From CAYLOP01 sp964385305 (lineage in GTDB: Bacteria > Chloroflexota > Anaerolineae > Anaerolineales > E44-bin32): DNA of 10,829 bases. The position numbers were made by a program, and so were the translations under genes. The notes under the pieces were generated by a model that was not told the origin of the DNA, did no database searches, and saw only the letters and a list, made by a program, of their open reading frames with translations. Positions 1 through 5,661 of this stretch are shown here, in pieces. Every line of letters begins with the position of its first letter. Position 1 is the stretch's first letter. The stretch spans positions 1 through 10,829 of the forward strand of contig CAYLOP010000104.1 of the NCBI GenBank assembly GCA_964385305.1, read 5' to 3'.

Positions 1-1984
1 CGTTGTTGATGCGCATGACAGGGTTGACCACCCGCCGCAGCATCTCTTTGGTGCCTGTGCCAGCCGGTATCAAACCAACCGTGCCCACCTCAACAAGCCC
101 GATGAAGGTTTCGGCAGCCGCTACCCGCTTACTGCAGGACATGCTTAACTCACAACCCCCACCCAGCACCATACCATGTGGCGCGGCCACAATTGGCTTG
201 GGGAAGAAGCGCACACGCATAACGGCGTCCTGCATGCCTTTCACAAGATCGTGGATCTGGTCAAAAGCCTCTTGCTGCGCTGCCATCCAGATCAGGAAGA
301 TGTTTGCACCAGCCGAGAAGTGCCGGCCTTCGTTGCCAATAACCAGCGCATCAAAGCGATCTTCTTCAGCGAGATCCATGGCATGCATCAACATATCGAA
401 GATATCCTGATCGAGCGCATTGGCCGTACTGTGAAACTCGATCAAACCGACTCCGTCGCCCATATCGATCAAGCTGGCGGAGGCATTGCGTTTGAGCACC
501 CCACCCTCAACCTCTTTCAAGGTAGCGATCGGCAAGATGCGCTCATCAGTTTCGAGCGGCTTATAGGCTTTCGCCTCTAGATCGTAATAACCAACTCTCT
601 CCCCATCTTCAACCTGATAGAAGCTCGTGAATCCCTCGTCGAGCATCTCTTGAACCCATGAGCCAAGGACGATCCCCTGCTCCTTGAGTCGCTTCACGGT
701 ATCATTCACGCCCAACGCATCCCAAATCTCGAAGGGACCGATCTCGTTGCTGAAACCCCATTTGATCGCCAGATCAATATCCACAAACCGATCAGCGATC
801 TCCGGCACACGGCGTGAAGCATAGCCCAACGCATAAGCTGTAGTCTCCCAAATGAAACGCGCAAGGCGACGAGTCTCTTCCGGTGCCTCCTCGTCATCAA
901 GTTGAAAGATGAACCAACGGTAACGCTCGGAAAGATCCTCGATCTTCTTTCCTTCCTTGAAGAAATCAAAACGCGGATTCTCTGGAGCCTCATGTTCCAT
1001 AGTCTCTGGATTTAAAACCCAGAATTCCTTCTTACCACCCTCTGCCTCAACGCGTTTGTAGAAACCCACTTTCGTCTTGTTACCGAACCACTTACGTTCG
1101 ACCATCCCCTCCAGAAGTTTCACGGATCCTTCGTGCCTCAAGATCTCGCGTGTTTCGTCGTCGGGGATCAATTCATAGAGATTGGCCCCAACATGGGCTG
1201 CGACGTCGTTGCCAATTAGGTCGCGCAGACGATAGACGGCTGTCTTTGGCCGACCAATGAGCTCTCCCGCGATCGCATCCACCTCCTCGATGCTGTAACC
1301 ATGGTCCAACGCGTATGCGACCTCGAACGCGCTTGTGATCGAGAACATGCGGTTTGCGATGAAATTCGGCGTATCTTTGCATACCACCACCCCTTTCCCC
1401 AAGATCTCCTCACCGAAGTTGATGATGAAATCACGCACTTCAGGGAGCGTCTTCGCGTGTGGGATGATCTCCAGCAGCCTCAACCAGCGTGGTGGGTTGA
1501 AAAAGTGCATCCCCAGGAAATGCTCCTGAAAACCCTTGCTGCGCCCCTCCGCAATCGCCTTGATCGGTAATCCAGATGTATTGGTCGCGACGATACAGTG
1601 TTCGTGACGTACACCATCGATACGCTCAAAGAGGCCTTGCTTGATTTTTAGATTCTCTACAATGACCTCAATGATCAAATCGACCTCAGCCAGCTTATCG
1701 AAGTCATCCTCGAGGTTGCCAAGGCTGACGAGCTTCTCCGAGGTTTCGCTCATAACCGCAGGCGGCCTACTCCTCGTCACAGCCTTCCAACCATTCTCAA
1801 CGATTCGGTAACGTACTTCCCGATCCTCCATCGTGAGACCTTCGGCTTCTTCAGCGGCCGTGAGTTCGAAGGGGATGATATCCAGGAGTAAAGTTGGGAT
1901 GCCCACACCCGCCAGTAACGCCGCGATGCCGCCTCCCATTGTTCCCGAACCGACGACGGCTGCTTTTCTTATTTGATAGCGCAT
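1..1984 (-). CDS. fadN: FadN-type 3-hydroxyacyl-CoA dehydrogenase / enoyl-CoA hydratase, 3' end missing
   Basis: This bifunctional beta-oxidation enzyme would hydrate 2-enoyl-CoA and oxidise the resulting 3-hydroxyacyl-CoA with NAD+ in the cytoplasm. The frame is open for 661 codons and runs off the left edge, so the C-terminus is missing; related FadN proteins are nearly 800 residues. The N-terminal dehydrogenase has the Rossmann motif GSGTMGGGIA (12-21), NTSG with S137, HFFNPP with catalytic H160 and E172 twelve residues on, and KDTPNFIANR (203-212). The C-terminal hydratase/isomerase part has FSAGAN (556-561) and GGGCEL, with E612 and E632 spaced 20 apart like the two catalytic glutamates of crotonase. 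Dehydrogenase first and hydratase second is the FadN order, opposite to FadB/FadJ. The start ATG at 1984 is preceded by a GAGGAGAG ribosome-binding site. It is the last visible gene of the run that begins with the TetR regulator, 114 bases after the neighbouring acyl-CoA dehydrogenase. A thiolase (fadA) may follow beyond the edge. Family is certain; FadN identity is likely. Confidence 0.93.
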   Translation of the reverse strand, partial: MRYQIRKAAVVGSGTMGGGIAALLAGVGIPTLLLDIIPFELTAAEEAEGLTMEDREVRYRIVENGWKAVTRSRPPAVMSETSEKLVSLGNLEDDFDKLAEVDLIIEVIVENLKIKQGLFERIDGVRHEHCIVATNTSGLPIKAIAEGRSKGFQEHFLGMHFFNPPRWLRLLEIIPHAKTLPEVRDFIINFGEEILGKGVVVCKDTPNFIANRMFSITSAFEVAYALDHGYSIEEVDAIAGELIGRPKTAVYRLRDLIGNDVAAHVGANLYELIPDDETREILRHEGSVKLLEGMVERKWFGNKTKVGFYKRVEAEGGKKEFWVLNPETMEHEAPENPRFDFFKEGKKIEDLSERYRWFIFQLDDEEAPEETRRLARFIWETTAYALGYASRRVPEIADRFVDIDLAIKWGFSNEIGPFEIWDALGVNDTVKRLKEQGIVLGSWVQEMLDEGFTSFYQVEDGERVGYYDLEAKAYKPLETDERILPIATLKEVEGGVLKRNASASLIDMGDGVGLIEFHSTANALDQDIFDMLMHAMDLAEEDRFDALVIGNEGRHFSAGANIFLIWMAAQQEAFDQIHDLVKGMQDAVMRVRFFPKPIVAAPHGMVLGGGCELSMSCSKRVAAAETFIGLVEVGTVGLIPAGTGTKEMLRRVVNPVMRINN

Positions 1985-2040
1985 AGGGTTCTCTCCTCTT
2001 GAGAAATCATGCCTTATGCTGATCCCCCAGATGGGTACTG

Positions 2041-2066
2041 ATCCTGCGCTGGTTGCCTGGCAGGAT
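2041..2066 (-). promoter_or_regulatory. Intercistronic stem-loop between acyl-CoA dehydrogenase and fadN-like gene
   Basis: A perfect 7-bp inverted repeat (ATCCTGC at 2041-2047, GCAGGAT at 2060-2066) encloses a 12-base loop in the 114-base gap between the two genes. No T-run follows on the minus strand, so it is not a normal intrinsic terminator. It might act as an mRNA-processing or stability element that sets the relative expression of the two genes, or it may be chance. Confidence 0.3.
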
Positions 2067-2098
2067 ACGTTCATCTCCGTACGGTGGACGAATCTCCT

Positions 2099-3328
2099 CT
2101 AGTCAAGCTCATGTCGAGTGTAGTCGAGTAGACGCCTGGCGATGATCAAGCGGTTGATTTGTCCGGTGCCTTCATACAGATCGTTGATCTTAGCGTCTCT
2201 GAACCACTTCTCGAGTAAATATTCCCTTGAATATCCCATGGGGCCTAGAAGCGCTACCGCTCGCTGGGTGATTTTGACCACAACATCTCCAGCAAGGACC
2301 TTACACATGGAAGCTTCGATTGTATTCGTCTTACGCTCGTCGGCCATCCACATTGACTTCAAGGTTAGCAGCCATGCGGATCGCAGCATCACTTCCATGT
2401 CGATGACCTCTCGCTCCAGGTTGGTCAGGCGGCTGCGGGGCAGCCCGTAGCGAATCTCCACACCCTGTTCCTCGAGCGTTTCCTTGAGTTTCTCTAACGT
2501 CGCCCGCGCGATCCCGAGTGCGGAGGCAGCGACCAATGGACGAGTCGCATCAAACGTCGCCATCGCACCTTTGAAGCCCTTGGTATCTTTCTTTTTCTTC
2601 ACCTCAGGGCTGCCAAGAATATTTTCGTACGGGATCCGGCAGTCCTGCAGCAGGATCGAGACGGTATCGCTGACCCGGATGCCCAGCTTATGTTCGAGCT
2701 TGGTGACGGTGCATCCCGGTGTGCCGGCTTCAATCACGAAGGATTTGACTCCCGCACGCCCTGCCGAGGGGTCGACCGTCGCCCAGACGACGACAAAGCC
2801 ATCGCTGTCCACAAGCGCCTTATGCCCCATGGTGACGAAGATCTTCTCGCCATTGAGCACCCATTCATCCCCATCGCGTACTGCGGTCGTCCTGACCTCA
2901 GCCGGCATGGCTGATCCTGCATGCGGCTCGGTGAGCGCCATGGCATCGAAGACCGGCTTCTCTCCCATGAAGCGCGCCAGGAATCGCTCGCGCTGTTCGG
3001 GGCTTCCCGCCGCGTTCACAGCCGCAGAACCCAGCAAGCCACCCGGCGTGCACAGCCACATGCCCGCATCTCCCCATGAGAGCATCTCCACGGTAAAGGC
3101 AAGTCTCTGGAAGCCGATGCGAGGCCCCTCCTTCTTCCCCTCCGAGGGCGTCATGCCCGATGCACCCATGGCCTTCATCGAAGAGTGCATAAATTCGATA
3201 TAGTCCCAAGGGATTTCATGCTCGTGATCATCGAAGTAGCGTGAGACGGGGCGCATCATGTTTTCAGCCACGGTCTCCATAAGATTGGCCGCGAACTGGA
3301 TTTTTTCAGGCATTTCAAAGCTAATCAT
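2099..3328 (-). CDS. Acyl-CoA dehydrogenase, subunit bearing the catalytic glutamate
   Basis: This FAD enzyme of 409 residues would introduce the alpha-beta double bond in acyl-CoA, the first step of beta-oxidation, passing electrons to an electron-transfer flavoprotein. The N-terminal helical, middle beta and C-terminal helical domains of the family are all represented. It keeps the flavin/substrate motif TEPHAGS (133-139), an FDATRP segment like that of medium-chain enzymes (259-264), and the terminal YEGTGQINR motif with catalytic E386. It has lost the motifs through which a subunit normally grips its neighbour's FAD: the R-x-x-F-G...Q stretch reads EIRYGLPRSRLTN (291-303), and the QxLGGxGY loop reads ALLGPMGY (359-366). 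The adjacent upstream dehydrogenase keeps exactly those, so the two probably make one heteromeric enzyme. A GGAGAG ribosome-binding site precedes the ATG at 3328, 35 bases after the neighbour's stop. Chain-length preference cannot be read from the sequence. Confidence 0.93.
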   Translation of the reverse strand: MISFEMPEKIQFAANLMETVAENMMRPVSRYFDDHEHEIPWDYIEFMHSSMKAMGASGMTPSEGKKEGPRIGFQRLAFTVEMLSWGDAGMWLCTPGGLLGSAAVNAAGSPEQRERFLARFMGEKPVFDAMALTEPHAGSAMPAEVRTTAVRDGDEWVLNGEKIFVTMGHKALVDSDGFVVVWATVDPSAGRAGVKSFVIEAGTPGCTVTKLEHKLGIRVSDTVSILLQDCRIPYENILGSPEVKKKKDTKGFKGAMATFDATRPLVAASALGIARATLEKLKETLEEQGVEIRYGLPRSRLTNLEREVIDMEVMLRSAWLLTLKSMWMADERKTNTIEASMCKVLAGDVVVKITQRAVALLGPMGYSREYLLEKWFRDAKINDLYEGTGQINRLIIARRLLDYTRHELD

Positions 3329-3363
3329 GTCTATCTCTCCATCTTCCTCTGCATCGACGGTCG

Positions 3364-4455
3364 CTAAACCATCGCAAGCCCGGTGAGGGTTGGGATCCCG
3401 CGGCCATTCCGCATCCAGAGCTCGACTGGGTGCTCACGGATGTAACCATGTCCACCTAAAACCTGGACCGCCCGATCCGTGACCATCATCGCCGTATCCG
3501 TTGCGCCACTCAACGCAAGGTAAGCCGCCTTACTGGCATCCTTTCCAGCGTCCAGCATCCACGCCGCCTCCCAAACGAGCAGGCGCGTCGCTTCAATCTC
3601 CATCGCCATTTCAGCAAGCATGAACGCGATGGATTGTTTCTGTGCAATCGGCTTGCCCCACACCTCGCGCTCCTTGGCGTAGGGGACGACATAATCCAAA
3701 GCCGCTTTACTCACGCCCACTGCTAAAGCTGCCATGGCGACCTGCGCGCCAGCCAGGATCGGACCGATATCGAAACCATCCTTTCCTCCCAGCCGGGCAT
3801 CTGCGGGAACGTGAACTTGATCCATTTCCAGGCGGAAGGTTTGCAAGGCATGAATCCCGAGCAGCTTTTCCTGCTCACCAACCTTCAGATTTTCCGCTCC
3901 AGGTGGTACCACAAATGCCTGCGTCTTGCCATCCAGATTAGCGTAGACCAGGAAGGATTCGGCGATATCCGCAAAGGGCACGTACGCCTTCGTACCGCTC
4001 AGCTCGTAGCCATCGCCCTCCTTCACAGCCCGCGCCTCCATCTCGAGGGGGTAGAAGTCGAAACTGGGCTCAATGAACGCTGCGACGAAGGGCTTCCACT
4101 CGGCTTCGATCACAGGCGGGATCAAGGTTTTCTTCTGCTCCTCCGTCCCGCCTTCTAAAATGGGGAGCGCATAGGTGGCCGGTGTCATCACGGCCAGGGT
4201 AGCGGCGAGATCCCCCCACGCCATCGCTTCGGCAGCAAGAACCCCCGTGACTGCGGAGCGCTCTCCAAAGCCTTCATAAGCCTCTGGAATACTCGCCTGT
4301 AGCACGCCCAACTCCCACCCTTTCTCTGTGAGAGCGCTTGGAAGCTCTCCCTCCTCTTCGGCGTCACGAGCCGCGACCCGCAGGTCATTCTCTGCATAAC
4401 GGCTCACGGCGTCGATAAGCATGCGTTGTTCGTCAGTCGGTTCGAATGAGTACAT
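3364..4455 (-). CDS. Acyl-CoA dehydrogenase-like partner subunit lacking the catalytic glutamate
   Basis: This protein of 363 residues has the acyl-CoA dehydrogenase fold but is short at its C-terminus. It keeps REVWGKPIAQKQ (263-274) and QVLGGHGY (331-338), the two motifs that contact the ADP part of FAD bound mainly by a neighbouring subunit. It lacks the usual TEPxxGSD flavin motif, reading IEPSFDF (128-134). The YEGT motif is replaced by LTGL, putting T358 where the base should be, and the chain ends five residues later. The alternative glutamate position of isovaleryl-CoA dehydrogenases is also not glutamate (I230 by hand alignment). It is therefore probably inactive alone and forms a heteromer with the dehydrogenase encoded 35 bases downstream, as in the FadE pairs of mycobacterial steroid breakdown. 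The AAAGGAG site just upstream supports the ATG at 4455. The gene lies 134 bases after the TetR gene and has a possible promoter of its own. Confidence 0.9.
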   Translation of the reverse strand: MYSFEPTDEQRMLIDAVSRYAENDLRVAARDAEEEGELPSALTEKGWELGVLQASIPEAYEGFGERSAVTGVLAAEAMAWGDLAATLAVMTPATYALPILEGGTEEQKKTLIPPVIEAEWKPFVAAFIEPSFDFYPLEMEARAVKEGDGYELSGTKAYVPFADIAESFLVYANLDGKTQAFVVPPGAENLKVGEQEKLLGIHALQTFRLEMDQVHVPADARLGGKDGFDIGPILAGAQVAMAALAVGVSKAALDYVVPYAKEREVWGKPIAQKQSIAFMLAEMAMEIEATRLLVWEAAWMLDAGKDASKAAYLALSGATDTAMMVTDRAVQVLGGHGYIREHPVELWMRNGRGIPTLTGLAMV

Positions 4456-4548
4456 GGCACACTCCTTTGGGCCAGCCTTTTGCCCTCGTCAATCCTCGAT
4501 CGATATGCTAAAAGTTTCTTGAAGTTCGAATTCCTCTGTTCCGAGACC

Positions 4549-4577
4549 ACCATAAAAGCAAAGGCGAGTTGATTCAA
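4549..4577 (-). promoter_or_regulatory. Possible sigma-70 type promoter for the acyl-CoA dehydrogenase genes
   Basis: On the minus strand, TTGAAT (4577-4572) and TATGGT (4554-4549) are separated by 17 bases, with a predicted start near 4542, about 85 bases before the ATG at 4455. The -10 box is a moderate match. The TetR palindrome seen at 5181-5196 is not repeated here. It could give the catabolic genes transcription independent of the repressor promoter. Confidence 0.35.
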
Positions 4578-4589
4578 ACGACGTTCACC

Positions 4590-5171
4590 TCACCCATCCA
4601 TCTCAGCCATATCCCCTCGTAATCCCAAGAGCAATAGATCACAGAATTGCTCCGCCAGTTCCGGAGGGGTGAACCGACCCCCATCCTTGTACCAGGTGAT
4701 CATCCAGTTCATTACACCCAGCAAGGCAAACGTGACAACCGCTTCATCCACTTTCCGGAAAGCACGCTTTTGGACGCCTTCGCAGATGATTTCCCTCCAC
4801 AAGCCCTCGTAGCGATCGCGGCGTGCATTGTGGCGTGTACGCAAATCCGGCTTGAGGTTGCGATATTCAAACAGGAGAACTGCCGCCAGATCCGCGTCCT
4901 CTGTCAAGCGGTAAACATACACTTGGATCGCCTTGAGGAGCTTCTCCTGCGGCGAGAGATCCTCCGCCATGACTTTAAGCAAATCTTCAATCAATAAATC
5001 TAGGGTTTTATCGAGAATAGCGAGGAGGATGTCTTGCTTGCTCTCGACGTGATAATAGAGGCTGGCTTTTTGCAGCTGAACAGCATCTGCAATATCTTGC
5101 ATCGATGCAGCGTGGTATCCCTTTTGGCGAAATATCTGGGCCGCCGCCTGCAGAATGTCTGATCGTTGCAT
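4590..5171 (-). CDS. TetR-family transcriptional repressor, probably of fatty-acid degradation
   Basis: This protein of 193 residues has a clear TetR N-terminal DNA-binding domain. The stretch from residue 18 to about 48 (KGYHAASMQDIADA..., ...ASLYYHVESKQDIL) holds the helix-turn-helix, including the near-invariant SLYYH recognition region. The C-terminal ligand/dimer domain contains FEYRNL and MITWYKDGG, resembling the KstR2/FadR-like branch that responds to acyl-CoA thioesters. It would bind as a dimer to the palindrome immediately upstream of its own gene and release on binding an acyl-CoA. That ligand is inferred from the beta-oxidation genes that follow on the same strand. The ATG at 5171 is preceded by a modest AGGGTGAGGG site, and the leader is about 24 bases. 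The regulator family is certain; the effector is not. Confidence 0.92.
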   Translation of the reverse strand: MQRSDILQAAAQIFRQKGYHAASMQDIADAVQLQKASLYYHVESKQDILLAILDKTLDLLIEDLLKVMAEDLSPQEKLLKAIQVYVYRLTEDADLAAVLLFEYRNLKPDLRTRHNARRDRYEGLWREIICEGVQKRAFRKVDEAVVTFALLGVMNWMITWYKDGGRFTPPELAEQFCDLLLLGLRGDMAEMDG

Positions 5172-5180
5172 CCCTCACCC

Positions 5181-5196
5181 TACCGACCAGTCGGTA
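5181..5196. promoter_or_regulatory. TetR-type operator palindrome
   Basis: TACCGAC-CA-GTCGGTA is a perfect inverted repeat with 7-base arms and a 2-base centre, of the size and ACCGAC...GTCGGT character common for TetR dimers. It covers the predicted transcription start of the repressor gene (near 5195) and ends 9 bases before its ATG, so a bound dimer would block initiation or early elongation. No second copy was seen in the gaps before the other genes. Confidence 0.8.
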
Positions 5197-5201
5197 GAAT
5201 T

Positions 5202-5231
5202 ACTATAGCATATCTCATTCTTAAGGGTCAA
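5202..5231 (-). promoter_or_regulatory. Sigma-70 type promoter of the TetR gene
   Basis: On the minus strand, TTGACC (5231-5226) is followed after 18 bases by TATAGT (5207-5202). The predicted start falls near 5195, inside the operator palindrome. The good match to both boxes and the overlap with the operator support an autoregulated promoter that may read through the whole beta-oxidation gene set. Confidence 0.7.
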
Positions 5232-5301
5232 GGTGATTCAATATGCGCGATAAAAAGGGGTACTTGCTCCATGCAACGGATATCAGAACTCCGCCCTCCG
5301 C

Positions 5302-5330
5302 TTGAAGGAGAGGAACGCTTGGGTTACAAT
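5302..5330 (+). promoter_or_regulatory. Promoter of the tRNA-Arg gene
   Basis: TTGAAG (5302-5307) and TACAAT (5325-5330) are separated by exactly 17 bases. The predicted start near 5337 leaves only about five bases before the mature tRNA. It points away from the TetR promoter, and the two are about 70 bases apart. Confidence 0.75.
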
Positions 5331-5341
5331 CTCAGTCGGAT

Positions 5342-5413
5342 GCCCCTGTAGCTCAGTGGATAGAGCGCTGCCCTCCGGAGGCAGATGCCGGCGTTCGAGT
5401 CGCCGCAGGGGTA
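5342..5413 (+). tRNA. tRNA-Arg (anticodon CCG)
   Basis: This 72-base cloverleaf reads CGG arginine codons. The acceptor stem is GCCCCTG with CAGGGGT, all paired but with a G1-U72 wobble at the tip, and the discriminator is A73. The D-arm is GCTC/GAGC around AGTGGATA. The anticodon stem CTGCC/GGCAG presents the loop CTCCGGA, so positions 34-36 are CCG. The variable loop is four bases, and the T-arm is CGGCG/CGCCG around TTCGAGT. The DNA continues CCT after A73, so the terminal CCA is not encoded and must be added by nucleotidyltransferase. It has its own promoter and terminator. Confidence 0.96.
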
Positions 5414-5420
5414 CCTCTCA

Positions 5421-5450
5421 AACCGCCCGATTGGGCGGTTTTCTGTTTCT
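5421..5450 (+). terminator. Intrinsic terminator of the tRNA-Arg gene
   Basis: AACCGCCC (5421-5428) and GGGCGGTT (5433-5440) form a perfect 8-bp stem with a GATT loop, followed by the T-rich tract TTCTGTTTCT. It starts eight bases after the tRNA end, defining a single-gene transcription unit. Confidence 0.88.
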
Positions 5451-5661
5451 ACCAGTACGCTGACATGGCGGATTTTCTGCCGGGCAGGATCACATGCGGA
5501 TATCTCTCACAGCATGAAACCCTGCATCGTTTTTCAATGCCCAGAAAACTTACCCATATTTGAGACCTGATAGAACTGGCTAGGTTGACCATTCTTGAAG
5601 GTTTGCTGGCCGAGGTAGATCTGAAACCTCAATATGCATATTTCTATAATTTTGCCCTGTG

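Noticed and set aside
2484..3203. A 239-codon open frame on the plus strand
   Set aside because: It is antisense to the acyl-CoA dehydrogenase gene, its translation resembles no protein family, and the minus-strand gene is unambiguous; it is a codon-bias shadow.
5342..5661. tRNA-Arg as an integration site next to the TIR gene
   Set aside because: No integrase gene and no repeated copy of the tRNA 3' end was seen in the window; the TIR gene is flanked by ordinary chromosomal genes.
5451..5661. Possible small gene or terminator between the tRNA terminator and the TIR gene stop
   Set aside because: No convincing open frame, and no stem followed by a T-run for the minus-strand TIR gene was found in these 211 bases.
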